From CAYYWP01 sp050176585 (GTDB taxonomy: Bacteria > Desulfobacterota > Binatia > HRBIN30 > CADEER01): 32,572 nucleotides of DNA. Below are positions 1-8,222 of this stretch, piece by piece. The notes beneath the pieces were generated by a model, which saw nothing but the letters and a program-made list of their open reading frames with translations, searched no databases and was not told the DNA's origin. The stretch covers positions 1 through 32,572 of the forward strand of contig JBFXHX010000039.1 of NCBI GenBank assembly GCA_050176585.1, written 5' to 3'. Within the stretch, counting starts at the first letter, position 1. Each line of letters begins with the position of its first letter. The position numbers and the translations under genes are program-made.

Positions 1-2
1 AG

Positions 3-350
3 ACGCCGACCAAGACCCCGACCAAGACGCCGACTAAAACACCGACGGTCACCAAAACCCCGACTAAGACACCCACCAAGACGCCGACCTTGACCGCCAC
101 GCCAGTCCCGGCCGAGGCGACCCGCACCGCCACCGTGACCAAGACACCGACCAAGACCCCGACCAAAACGCCGACGGTGACTAAGACCCCGACGAAGACG
201 GCCACACCGGTTCCAGCGGAGGCGACGGACACTCCGACGGACACACCAACCGACACGCCGACGGCGACGGACACTCCGACGGACACACCAACTGACACGC
301 CGACGGCGACGGACACACCGACGAACACACCGAGCCCGACGCCAACCGCG
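3..350 (+). repeat. Coding tandem repeats for a Thr/Pro linker
   Basis: Short degenerate repeats based on accaagacgccg (TPTK) change to gacacnccgacg (DTPT). Within them, 225-266 and 267-308 are direct 42-base repeats that differ only at one C/T position (251 against 293), so they look recently duplicated. The repeat keeps the reading frame (14 codons per unit), which is expected for a length-variable protein linker. Confidence 0.85.
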
Positions 351-1181
351 ACCCCGGGCGAAGAGATCTGTCGGACCGCGGGGTTCTGGGCCACGCATGG
401 CGGGACCGAGCACGACTCGGTCAATCAGACTGGGAGAGTTCTGTCCGAGTGCGGCGGCTGTATCGCCGTGTGCGGGGAGAAGATCGACACGACGAGGCCC
501 AGCAGCGCCAATTCCGCTCTGGAAGCCCTCTGCATCAACGAAGTTGGTGCATCGGTGAAGCAGCTGGCGCGACAGCTGACGGCGGCGGCCCTGAACTGCG
601 GCGTCAGCGGCGGCTCATGCGACTGTGCGGATTCCAGTATCGCCGCGATCTACAACGCCTGTGATGCCGCATGCATCGCGGGCCAGCAGACCGCCATGGT
701 AAATGGCGACAATGTGGACTGCACGAACGCGATCGACTGTTTCAATAACGGCGGCGTCTTCGACAGCGCTACGAACACGTGCAAGATCGGGGAGTGCATC
801 GATAGCCAAGGCACAGACGTGGGGGACTGCCTCCTGGAGGATGGCGAAGGCGTTTGCGACGACCAAAGCGGCGCCCAGGTCGCCTCGGTCGTAGTCACGT
901 GTGTGCGGACTCCGGGTTGCCACGACCGCGACCACCCCGACAACCTGTGCGATACCGAGGTCGAACACTGTTCGGCCAGCAGCTCGGACGCGTGTCATAC
1001 CGCGAGGGAAAACAATTGCGAGATCATCCCGCCGGCCGAGGCGCAGTGCACCGTGTGCGAGGGTGGTGGCGACGTCGGCGCCGAGTGCGAGTCGAGTGAC
1101 GACTGCGACGGCGGCACGTGTCAGGCGGACGGTCTGGTGTGCGCCGGGCCCGAAACGTGCCCTGACACGAGTTGCAATTGA
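3..1181 (+). CDS. Thr/Pro-repeat, cysteine-rich exported surface protein (5' end missing)
   Basis: The reading frame is open from the left edge, so the N-terminus, and any signal peptide, lies outside the window; an internal TTG at 90 is not a convincing start. The first ~120 visible residues are low-complexity TPTK and then DTPT repeats, with two copies of an ATPVPAEAT spacer. This is typical of extended, probably glycosylated linkers in extracellular proteins. About 270 residues follow with 30 cysteines, opening with CRTAGFWATHGG, a motif I associate with secreted environmental proteins, and ending in a cysteine-spaced tail (CESSDDCDGGTC). The many cysteines imply a disulfide-bonded fold outside the cytoplasm. 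No catalytic motif is recognised and no function is assigned. The stop is TGA at 1179-1181, and a strong hairpin follows about 200 bases later. The frame is secure; the function is unknown. Confidence 0.85.
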   Translation, partial: TPTKTPTKTPTKTPTVTKTPTKTPTKTPTLTATPVPAEATRTATVTKTPTKTPTKTPTVTKTPTKTATPVPAEATDTPTDTPTDTPTATDTPTDTPTDTPTATDTPTNTPSPTPTATPGEEICRTAGFWATHGGTEHDSVNQTGRVLSECGGCIAVCGEKIDTTRPSSANSALEALCINEVGASVKQLARQLTAAALNCGVSGGSCDCADSSIAAIYNACDAACIAGQQTAMVNGDNVDCTNAIDCFNNGGVFDSATNTCKIGECIDSQGTDVGDCLLEDGEGVCDDQSGAQVASVVVTCVRTPGCHDRDHPDNLCDTEVEHCSASSSDACHTARENNCEIIPPAEAQCTVCEGGGDVGAECESSDDCDGGTCQADGLVCAGPETCPDTSCN

Positions 1182-1382
1182 GCGGAAAAGCGGATGCGCC
1201 GCTACCAAGTGGCCCGTCCACGCTCCGCGTTGGCCGGGTCAGCAGGTAGAAACATGGAGCTCGTCGCTCTAGCGCGACCTGGACCGCCAGTAGGCCAGCT
1301 CAGCGCGCAGACCCGATCGAGCAGGTGCCCGGTCGAGCCGTCGTCGCCCTATAAGTGCCGGTCGCTGCTTCTTCAGAAGGGA

Positions 1383-1408
1383 CGGCGCCGGCCTTTCGGC
1401 CGGCGCCG
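1383..1408. terminator. Perfect GC hairpin, possible terminator without a T-tract
   Basis: An 11-bp perfect stem (1383-1393 with 1398-1408) closes a TTTC loop. It sits between the end of the surface-protein gene and the tail of the small minus-strand ORF at 1434-1622, so it could terminate transcription from both sides. No run of T follows on either strand, so intrinsic termination is not certain. Confidence 0.5.
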
Positions 1409-1433
1409 CATGCCGCCGCGACGGCGACGCGCG

Positions 1434-1622
1434 TCATTGGGGGGATGTCGTATCACCGCGCGGCGACATGATCTTCTCTCTGAGGGCAGCCACCCGAATT
1501 CGCAGTTGCTCTTGGACTTCGGGCGGCAGAATGACTGCGGCGAGCAGGCACGCGAGCTCTTTTTCGAGATCGGCGACCTCGGACTGCAGGTAAGCTTCGA
1601 GCTTCGAAAAACTCACTGACAT
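1434..1622 (-). CDS. Small acidic/amphipathic helical protein, 62 aa
   Basis: Unrecognised small protein beginning MSVSFSKLEAYL. Residues 5-50 carry regularly spaced Leu, Ile and Val with alternating Glu, Lys and Arg (for example VADLEKELACLL), which predicts one long helix or a short coiled coil broken by a Pro-Pro at about residue 33. Codon use is ordinary for this GC-rich window and the frame has no low-complexity bias, unlike the usual antisense shadows. ATG at 1620-1622 follows a G-rich stretch that is only a weak ribosome site. The region upstream (1640-1730) is unusually AT-rich for this contig and could hold its promoter. A role as a small regulatory or toxin-antitoxin-like helix is possible but not supported. 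It may also be a chance ORF. Confidence 0.45.
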   Translation of the reverse strand: MSVSFSKLEAYLQSEVADLEKELACLLAAVILPPEVQEQLRIRVAALREKIMSPRGDTTSPQ

Positions 1623-2539
1623 AACCCCCCCGGGTTCGATGTTGCAGGACTGGCGATATTCCTTACGGGCACCACTTACAAGCGAAATATTTTCATGTAA
1701 CCGCTGCTAGAGATCGATAATCCGTGATGGACATGGACGCTTGAGCGGACCGTATCGAAGTGCGACGCGGGTTCACGATCGACGCTGGCGCGCAACCGTC
1801 GGACAACGCTCGAACCGACAGTCCAATCCCACCTCGATGCGCGCTTCTAGCGGACCAGTTTCACCCAATAGAGCGCAAAGTACCTTCGCTGGCCTATTCA
1901 GCATCCATTAGCGATCTAGACTTTAGCTGCGTGCCCTCGTGCGAGGTGGCGAACAATCGGAAGCGCGCGGGCTGCTCGCAGCGGCGAGCGACGGTAGGCA
2001 GCGCGGCGAGGTGTGCTGCGCGCAATCGGCGGCGGTGTGTGTGAACACGGCTCGCTGCGCTGATCACAGCCTCGTTCCCGACTGATGATCCTACCGGGCG
2101 GCAAGTGCCGCCCAAGTTACACCTGCCGATTGTAAGCGACACACGGAAGCAGGGCTGGTGACCACGGAACCAACCGGTCGCCACGCCGCCGTATCAATGG
2201 CACCCCTTTCGCTCGCCGCCCGGCTGAGGCCGACACAATGGTGGAGCAGGGACAACAGGGCACACAGGGCGACCAGAAGGGCAGGCAGCAGAAATGCGGC
2301 CAACAGGACCGTCGCGGCAACATAGGAAGCCGGGCACGGCCACGCTGCGATCGCCGGAAGCTGACCACACGCGACCAGCCGATGCGTCGACCTGGTCGGG
2401 TGACACGGGAATCGCCGGCTCCGGGCTCGCGCCGGAGCCGGCGATTACCCGTAGAGGATCACCACGCAGGGGCGCTTCGTATCGGACGGCTGCGGAACAT
2501 TGGAAAAGAGCCTCCGGAAAGGCTCGCGAAGCGGTGTCG
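1623..2539. other. Gene-poor stretch, no recognisable coding sequence
   Basis: Open frames here are short, Arg/Ala/Pro-rich and overlap on both strands, as expected from GC-rich noncoding DNA. Part of it (about 1640-1900) is clearly more AT-rich than the rest of the window. The only definite structure is the long hairpin at 2410-2446. I found no tRNA, rRNA or recognisable riboswitch. Confidence 0.5.
2410..2446. repeat. Perfect 15-bp inverted repeat (hairpin)
   Basis: AATCGCCGGCTCCGG at 2410-2424 is exactly complementary to 2432-2446, with a 7-base loop between. It lies in a gene-poor region about 370 bases past the stop of the minus-strand amidohydrolase and upstream of a possible small plus-strand ORF. 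It may be a bidirectional terminator or the end of a small dispersed palindromic element. It has no T-tract. Confidence 0.6.
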
Positions 2540-2734
2540 ATGAGGAGCTATCTCGAAGGGCGTTGCGTGCGGTGCGGCCGACGGGTGACCGTCGAACGCG
2601 GCGCGCGTCACCACCAGCGCGAAGACGGTCAGCGCTGCGGGCCGGTGTACACGGAGCATCCCGCTGGAGCAACGGATTCGCCGACCGGCGACGTATGGGT
2701 CAGTCGCTCGCCGCCGGTGGCGCTGCCTCAGTGA
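2540..2734 (+). CDS. Possible small Cys/His-containing protein, 64 aa
   Basis: Tentative. From the ATG at 2540 the frame reads MRSYLEGRCVRCGRRVTV, then a HH pair and a GQRCGPV segment. A CxxC pair followed by His and another Cys is what a tiny zinc-ribbon protein would show, and this is less Arg/Ala-biased than surrounding frames. The C-terminal third is low-complexity Ser/Pro and may not be genuine. No good ribosome site is visible and the frame is also open upstream. It may simply be noncoding. Confidence 0.22.
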   Translation: MRSYLEGRCVRCGRRVTVERGARHHQREDGQRCGPVYTEHPAGATDSPTGDVWVSRSPPVALPQ

Positions 2735-2813
2735 ACGTCGTGCTAGCCGCGCTCCTGTGGCGCCGGGCGATCGGTGGACCGACCCTCCGCCCGCGGTCAC
2801 GGCGTATCGGTGC

Positions 2814-4205
2814 CTATACGGCCATGGACCGCCAGGGCCGCCGCTTGAAACGCGCGGTTCCGGCGCGCTCCGCGACCCCGTCCGCCGCCGTCTGCGCCAG
2901 GCGCAGCACGCGCTCCTCGGCGACGGTCTGCATCACCCGATCCCGCATCACCACCTGCCCATCCACCATGACGAGCTCCGGCTCGTTCCCCAGCGCCGAG
3001 TAGACCAGCGCCGACACAGGATTGTGCATCGGCATGGCAAAGAAGTTGTCGAATCGCAGGACGGCGAGGTCGGCGCGCTTTCCCGCTTCCAACGAGCCGA
3101 TCTCATTTTCCAGGCCGACCGCGCGCGCCCCGTCGATCGTCGCCATCTCCAGCATCTTCTCCGCCGTGATGATCGTCGCGTCGCGATGGTAGCCCTTGTG
3201 GATCAATGCGCCGAATTTCAATCCGTGAATCAGGTTGTGATTGTTGCTGCTCGCCGGCCCGTCCGTCGCGAGACCGACCGTGATGCCTGCGAGGAGCATC
3301 TGCGGAATTGGCGCGAAGCCGGACGCCAGGTACATGTTGCTGCACGGATTGTGTGACACCTTCACGTCCCGCAGCTTCAGAATGCGGATGTCGCGGTCGT
3401 CGCAGCACACGCAGTGCACCGCCAACACGTCGGGGCCGAGCACGCCCAGGTGTTCGAGCAGCGGGAGATCCCGCATGCCGAAGCGCTGTAGGGAATTCTC
3501 GATGTAATAGGGCGTCTCCGATACGTGAATCGTGATCAGCGCCCCCTCCTCGTCCGCGACCTCGCGGGTGCGCCGCAGCGCGGTCTCGTCCAGGCCCCAG
3601 ATCATGCAGGGCGCCAATCCAACCCGAACGCGCGCCCCCGGCTGGTTGTAACGCCGCATGAGTTGCCGGGCGTCCGCGAGCGCCGCTTCGGTGTCCTCGA
3701 CGAGCGCAGCAGGGATGCCGACATCCACGCCGGCGGTGAGATAGCCCCGTCCGACGACCCCGCGTATCCCGCTTTCCTGAAACGCCTTCACGACGGCTGC
3801 CGTGAGACCGGCGCGCGGATGCACGTACATGAAATCCACGAGTGTGGTGACGCCGGATTTGATCGACTCCACGCACCCGTGCAGCGCCGCGGCATAGCAG
3901 TCGTCCGGCGTGAGCTCGACGGCGCTCGGGCCGGTCATTTGCCGGAACCAGTCCTCAAGGACGCGGTCGTCACCCAAGCCCTTCAGCAGAGTCTGAAAGA
4001 GATGCGTGTGGGTGTTCACCATTCCCGGGATGATCACGCGTTCGGTGCAGTCGACCATCTCGGCGCGGGGATATTTGGCCTGCAGCTCCGCCGAGTGGCC
4101 AACTTCGCGAATCCGCTCGCCGCTGATCAGCAGCGCGCCGTCGTGGATGACGTCCCGATCGGAATTCATCGTCACTACCGTCGCATGGCAGAGTAGCTGG
4201 TCCAT
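2814..4205 (-). CDS. TRZ/ATZ-family metal-dependent amidohydrolase/deaminase
   Basis: 463-residue member of the amidohydrolase superfamily group that includes atrazine-pathway hydrolases, 8-oxoguanine deaminase and SAH/MTA deaminase. Metal and catalytic signatures are complete: HTHLF at 66-70, H227 in HVSE (with E230), H264 in AVHC, SHNP at 284-287 and D315 in ATDGP. An N-terminal beta segment (about 1-58) and a C-terminal segment (about 370-463) complete the composite beta-sandwich around the barrel. It should act in the cytoplasm, removing an amino or other leaving group from a heterocycle; the substrate cannot be read from sequence. The ATG at 4203-4205 is fixed by a GGAGGAG ribosome site six bases upstream. 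It is the last gene of a minus-strand run with hydantoinase genes, which fits heterocyclic nitrogen catabolism. The decayed HyuB frame upstream reads through its start. Confidence 0.93.
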   Translation of the reverse strand: MDQLLCHATVVTMNSDRDVIHDGALLISGERIREVGHSAELQAKYPRAEMVDCTERVIIPGMVNTHTHLFQTLLKGLGDDRVLEDWFRQMTGPSAVELTPDDCYAAALHGCVESIKSGVTTLVDFMYVHPRAGLTAAVVKAFQESGIRGVVGRGYLTAGVDVGIPAALVEDTEAALADARQLMRRYNQPGARVRVGLAPCMIWGLDETALRRTREVADEEGALITIHVSETPYYIENSLQRFGMRDLPLLEHLGVLGPDVLAVHCVCCDDRDIRILKLRDVKVSHNPCSNMYLASGFAPIPQMLLAGITVGLATDGPASSNNHNLIHGLKFGALIHKGYHRDATIITAEKMLEMATIDGARAVGLENEIGSLEAGKRADLAVLRFDNFFAMPMHNPVSALVYSALGNEPELVMVDGQVVMRDRVMQTVAEERVLRLAQTAADGVAERAGTARFKRRPWRSMAV

Positions 4206-4211
4206 CGCACA

Positions 4212-4218
4212 CTCCTCC
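4212..4218 (-). promoter_or_regulatory. Ribosome binding site of the amidohydrolase
   Basis: GGAGGAG on the minus strand, six bases before the ATG. It is the strongest Shine-Dalgarno in the window and fixes this start although the upstream remnant frame is open across it. Confidence 0.8.
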
Positions 4219-4932
4219 GGTGCTCGCCGCGCGTACCGGCGTCACCACTTCGCGCCCAGCCTTCGGCTTGGTCATCTCGACGTAGCCTGCGCCGCGATCA
4301 ATGCCGGCCAGCAGCCCGAGTGAAGGCAAGAGCACGAACGAACGGGCGTTCGCCGGCGCGGGCCACATCGGGGTGATCAGCGTGCCCGTGGACGGAAAGA
4401 TGACGTCGAACACCTCGCGCACACCCTCGTTCACGTCGATTTCGGCCGCGCGCTCCGGCGTGTCTGCGAGGTTGCGCAGGATCGGCGCGATCGACTTCAC
4501 CAGAAAGGCGCCGTCGGCGTAGTCCGCCGGCCAATTGATCGGACCGGGTGATTGGGGATGGGTGCCAGTGAAGTCGAGCGTAATCCGGCCGCCACGCTTG
4601 ATCATCCGGAGCGCGAGCTTGTGGAGCTTCGGAGCGGTGACGCCGTCGTGCTCGACGAAATCCCCCCAGGGCGTCTCGCCGTCCGGGATCTTCGGCAGGA
4701 GCTCGTCGCGGTACGTATCGCGGCACTCGTCGAGAATGGCCTGGAAGCAGGCTTCCACCGTCTCCCATCCGAACCGCACGAACAGCTCGGCCACCCGCAG
4801 CGCGCCCATCCGGATCGCCTCGATCTCGCTGTCCAGGTACTCGATCTCCGCCTCGACCGAGTTGAGCGTCCCCTGCACGATCTGCAGTTCGATGGGATCG
4901 ATCTCGCGGGCTGCCGGCTGCGCCTGTGGCAT
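4219..4932 (-). pseudogene. HyuB-type (hydantoinase B/oxoprolinase) remnant with internal and C-terminal loss
   Basis: The frame opens like a HyuB protein (DPIELQIVQGTLNSVEAE), but after only ~30 residues it jumps to sequence that aligns about 150-180 residues further into the family (EIEAIRMGALRVAELFVRFG, ETVEACFQAILD). It continues through the FTGTHPQ-PGPIN segment to about residue 238 and then runs out in the amidohydrolase start region, without the family's C-terminal half. The intact HyuB in this window is 733 aa and typical HyuB proteins are about 550-600 aa, so roughly half is missing. The frame stays open to 3970 only because it runs antisense-free into the next gene. It follows the HyuA remnant at 5077-5511 in the normal A-B order. 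It is judged non-functional unless the sequence is misassembled. Confidence 0.75.
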
Positions 4933-5076
4933 CGCGTACGTCGCTCGCTCACTTCGCGGTCGCGCACGTACGCCGAGCGCCGACCGACCGCGCCCCGTAC
5001 TGTCCTCGAACTGGCACCGAGAACGAGCGGTCGGCCGTACGCTGCACCGCGGTCACCGCGGCGGGCCCTTCCGCAA

Positions 5077-5511
5077 TCATCGCCGCGTCACGATCATGAT
5101 GCCGCGCGGATCCAGTCTCAGGGTCTGCCCAGGAGAGAGGCCGGTCGTCGAGCCGAACTCCTCCAGCACCCAGAAATACGAATTGCCGTAGCCTTGCGGT
5201 ACGGATTGCCGCCCGATCTCGAGGAGATGGCGGAAGCCCTCGGTCACCACCAGCCCGAGCGAGTCGATCTCGCCCTGCAACAACGCGTTGGCCGCAATCG
5301 CAGTCCCGTGGACGAGGCTGGCGAGGTCCGCGTGGGCGTGCCCGCTATCCGACGGGATCTGCTCGACTCCGCGGACGAGACCGGCGGCCGGGTTCGCGGG
5401 CGTGCTGGGCACCTTCGTGCTGTGGATCGGTCCGGTTGCGGCATCCGGCGCGACGATGTCGGTGAACGTGCCGCCGGTGTCGATGCCGATGCGGAGCCGG
5501 GCTGTGGACAT
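5077..5511 (-). pseudogene. HyuA-type remnant: N-terminus joined in frame to the extreme C-terminus
   Basis: Starting at the ATG at 5509-5511, the first ~110 residues are a normal HyuA N-terminus with the nucleotide-binding loop IGIDTGGTFTDI, then HGTAIAANALL and TEGFRHLLEIGRQ. Directly after GYGNSYFW the sequence becomes LEEFGSTTGLSPGQTLRLDP and ends, which matches the last ~30 residues of HyuA proteins rather than the region expected next. HyuA is normally about 690-710 aa, so roughly 550 residues have been removed while the frame was kept. It cannot form the ATPase core. It lies between the intact aminotransferase and the HyuB remnant. The 294 bases upstream (5512-5805) contain nothing I recognise. 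Confidence 0.75.
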
Positions 5512-5805
5512 GCGGGGTCGTTCGACTCGTGCGCTGCCTACGTCAGGCGCCTTTACGAGCGCCGAAAATACCCGCGCCCCGACAGGACGGTCAAACAGCG
5601 CTGCGCGTGCCGTCGGAGGCATCGCACCTATCCGTCACATCGCGGGTGCTGTATCCGGATCCGGGCGGCGAGAGCGCAATCCGAGGCGCGGACCTGAGTG
5701 GCGGAGACCTCGCGCAGGTCCGAGTGGACACCGCGCTGCGCAGCACGTGATCAAGACGGACACCGCCCTCGAGTAGGCCCTACGGCAGGAGCTCCCTGTC
5801 GCCGT

Positions 5806-7167
5806 TCACCCCAGCTCGAGATCGCGGAGCGCCCGCCGCGCGGCATCGACGAACGCATCCAGCTCGCCACTACCCATCGGCGTGGAGAGGCAGCCCATGC
5901 CCCGGCCGGTGAACGCGACGCCATGGTTCAGCATTGCGACGTAGAGCTCGTTCAACAGGGTTCGGTCGCCGGCGCTCGCGGCGGCGTAGCTCGTCACTGG
6001 CTGGTCGGTCAGGTGAACGTTGAACAGCGATGCGACCTGATTCACCTGTGCGGCGAGGCCGATCGAAGCGAACAGCGCGGCGAGCTTGTCGCGCAACTCG
6101 CTGCCGAGGCGCTCGAGGTGCGCGTAGCGCTCCGGCGTCATCTCATCGAGCGTCGCCAGACCCGCGGCCATGGTCAGCGGATTCGCATTGAACGTGCCGC
6201 CGTGCCCGAGATAGCCGGGCCGGCGGGGGTCGAAGAGCGACATGATCTCCTCGCGACCGCCGAACGCGCCGGCCGGTAGCCCTCCGCCAATGATCTTGCC
6301 GAGCGCGGTGAGATCCGGGATCACGCCGTAGCGCCCCTGCGCGCCGTGGTACCCGGTGCGAAAGGAGATCACCTCGTCGAAGATCAGCACACTACCCCAC
6401 TCGTGGGTGAGGTCGCGAAGAAAGACGAGGAACTCAGGGTCGGCGGGAATGACGCCGGCCGCGCCCATGATCGGCTCGACTATCACGGCGGCGAGCTCGC
6501 CGCGGTGCGGCGCGAGCATCGCCTCAGTGCGCGCGCGATCGTTGTAAGGGGCGATCACCACCGTGTCGGCGACGGCCGCGGGCAGGCCGCCGGTGCCGCT
6601 CTGCGATCCGGCACCGGTTGCCCCGGCGGTGGCGACGCCGACGGCGGCGTAATCATGCGTGCCGTGATACCCCCCGTCGAACTTCGCGATCTTCGCCCGG
6701 CCGGTGAAGGCGCGCGCGGCGCGGATGGCCATCATCGTGGCCTCGGTACCCGAGTTGGTGAAGCGGATCAGATCGATGCTCGGCAACCGCGTTTTGAGCC
6801 GGCCCGCCACTTCGATCTCGAGCTCGGACGGGGCCGCCGCGCTCATCATGCACCCTGCCATGTCGCGTACGGCGGCGACCACGCGCGGATGGCAGTGGCC
6901 GAGGATCAGCGATGTGTAGTTATTGATGAAGTCGACGCGCGCCACGCCGTCGACATCGTAGATGAGGCACCCTTCGCCCCGCTCGACGTAGATCGGGTGC
7001 GGCTGGTGGTAGATCGTGGTGCGCGTATTGCCGCCGGGCAGTGATTCGACAGCGCGGGCGTACAGCTCTGCGGATCGACCTGTCAGCTCACCATAGCGTT
7101 TGCGCACGCCCGCCGCCGTACTCTCGCGCGCGACACCTGCTGCCGCGTGCGGTGACCGGATCACCAT
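5806..7167 (-). CDS. Class III PLP aminotransferase, glutamate-1-semialdehyde aminomutase-like
   Basis: 453 residues from the ATG at 7165-7167; the open frame continues upstream but is non-homologous Arg-rich sequence. Fold-type I features are all present: TNSGTEATMMA at 138-148 (cofactor phosphate), YHGTHDY at 167-173, FDEVISFRTG with D264 (pyridine-nitrogen contact) and K291 in LGKIIGGGLPAG as the Schiff-base lysine, then GTFNANPL at 324-331. This arrangement resembles the GSA-aminomutase-like branch, whose many catabolic members move an amino group on small amino acids or aldehydes. True HemL is unlikely because the neighbours are hydantoinase-type enzymes rather than tetrapyrrole genes. 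It sits 188 bases after the nitrilase-like gene on the same strand, probably in the same operon. A role in handling the amino product of that hydrolase is inferred. Confidence 0.92.
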   Translation of the reverse strand: MVIRSPHAAAGVARESTAAGVRKRYGELTGRSAELYARAVESLPGGNTRTTIYHQPHPIYVERGEGCLIYDVDGVARVDFINNYTSLILGHCHPRVVAAVRDMAGCMMSAAAPSELEIEVAGRLKTRLPSIDLIRFTNSGTEATMMAIRAARAFTGRAKIAKFDGGYHGTHDYAAVGVATAGATGAGSQSGTGGLPAAVADTVVIAPYNDRARTEAMLAPHRGELAAVIVEPIMGAAGVIPADPEFLVFLRDLTHEWGSVLIFDEVISFRTGYHGAQGRYGVIPDLTALGKIIGGGLPAGAFGGREEIMSLFDPRRPGYLGHGGTFNANPLTMAAGLATLDEMTPERYAHLERLGSELRDKLAALFASIGLAAQVNQVASLFNVHLTDQPVTSYAAASAGDRTLLNELYVAMLNHGVAFTGRGMGCLSTPMGSGELDAFVDAARRALRDLELG

Positions 7168-7355
7168 GCCCCGCCCCCGCGACTGGCGATCGCGATCACC
7201 GGACTGCTCGTCGTCGGTGCCATGCTCCGCGTACCTCCTCGAAGGGCCAGCATTCGAAGCCAGCGCAGCGGAATGCCGCGCCCGGACGCTACTCTCACCG
7301 GCACCGTCTGGCAACGCGTGAGCAGACGCTGGTGAGCCGGCGGCTGGGAATGGGG

Positions 7356-8213
7356 TCAGCGCCCTGCCGGGCGATGCTGGCCGGTCAAGACGCCGTACTG
7401 ATCGGGTCTCCGATCCTGGAAGAACGTCCACAGCTGGCGCTGCCGCTCGAGGAGCTCGAGGTCGAGATCGGCGCACACGACGTCTTCGCCGGCATCGTTC
7501 CCGCGCGCGACGATCTCCCCGCGCGGGTCCACGATCAGGCTCATGCCGATGTAGCTGGCTTCCGGTGCACCACCGCGGTCCGCGCCAACGCGGCTCGGCG
7601 CTGCGACATAGAAGACGTTCTCGACCGCGCGCGCGCGCAGCAGGAGCTCCCACCACGGCAGCACCTTAGTGGTCGTCGTCACCGGGACGAACAGCAGGTC
7701 CGTTCCGTTCAGCGCGGCGCACCGCGCCGGCTCCGGCAGGTTGCGGTCGTAACAGATGATCAATCCCACTCGCACGCCGAACGGCGTCTGCACCACCGGA
7801 AACCCCAGATCGCCCGGCGCGAAGAAAAACCGCTCGTTGGCGCCCGGCAGCAGGCGTGACGTCGGCACGCTCGTCTTGCGATATTTGCCGAGCGTCTCGC
7901 CGGCGGTGCCGAAGACGATGGCCGTGTTGAAGTAGCGCTCCCCGTCGCGCTCGAAGAACGGATAGACGAGGACGATGCCATGGCGTCGCGCGAGGCCACG
8001 GGCCGCCCTGACCGTCCATCCATCTTCGCTTTCCGCGAGTGAGAAGAGCTCGCGATCCTCCGCGAACGGCAGGTAGACGGTGTTCGCCAGCTCGTGGAAG
8101 CAGAGGAGCTGCGCGCCGTCGCCGACCGCGCGCGCCGTCAATCGCTCCACCGCCGCGGCGTTTTCCTCGTGGTTCCGGCTTCCGCTGAACTGCGCTACTG
8201 CGACACGTGGCAC
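7356..8213 (-). CDS. Carbon-nitrogen hydrolase (nitrilase superfamily), N-carbamoylase-like
   Basis: 285 residues, normal for single-domain nitrilase-fold amidases. The Glu-Lys-Cys triad is visible: E41 in FHELANT, K113 in GKYRKTSVP and C154 in IICYDRNLPE. Family relatives include N-carbamoylputrescine amidase, beta-ureidopropionase and N-carbamoyl-amino-acid amidases, which split a carbamoyl amide to an amine, CO2 and ammonia. The start is GTG at 8211-8213, preceded by GTGAGG seven bases upstream. The stop codon of HyuB lies inside that ribosome site (8223-8225), so the two genes are translationally coupled. Its position directly after HyuA-HyuB suggests it hydrolyses the ring-opened product; the substrate is inferred. 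The cytoplasmic enzyme is expected to be multimeric. Confidence 0.92.
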   Translation of the reverse strand: MPRVAVAQFSGSRNHEENAAAVERLTARAVGDGAQLLCFHELANTVYLPFAEDRELFSLAESEDGWTVRAARGLARRHGIVLVYPFFERDGERYFNTAIVFGTAGETLGKYRKTSVPTSRLLPGANERFFFAPGDLGFPVVQTPFGVRVGLIICYDRNLPEPARCAALNGTDLLFVPVTTTTKVLPWWELLLRARAVENVFYVAAPSRVGADRGGAPEASYIGMSLIVDPRGEIVARGNDAGEDVVCADLDLELLERQRQLWTFFQDRRPDQYGVLTGQHRPAGR

Positions 8214-8222
8214 GTCGTATCC

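Noticed and set aside
3..350. Tandem repeats at the left edge as a CRISPR array
   Set aside because: The units are 12-42 bases without unique spacers, keep an open reading frame and continue into a protein domain.
5806..7167. Tetrapyrrole enzyme HemL
   Set aside because: Fold and lysine motif fit, but the operon context is hydantoinase-type catabolism, and many GSA-like aminotransferases are unrelated to tetrapyrroles.
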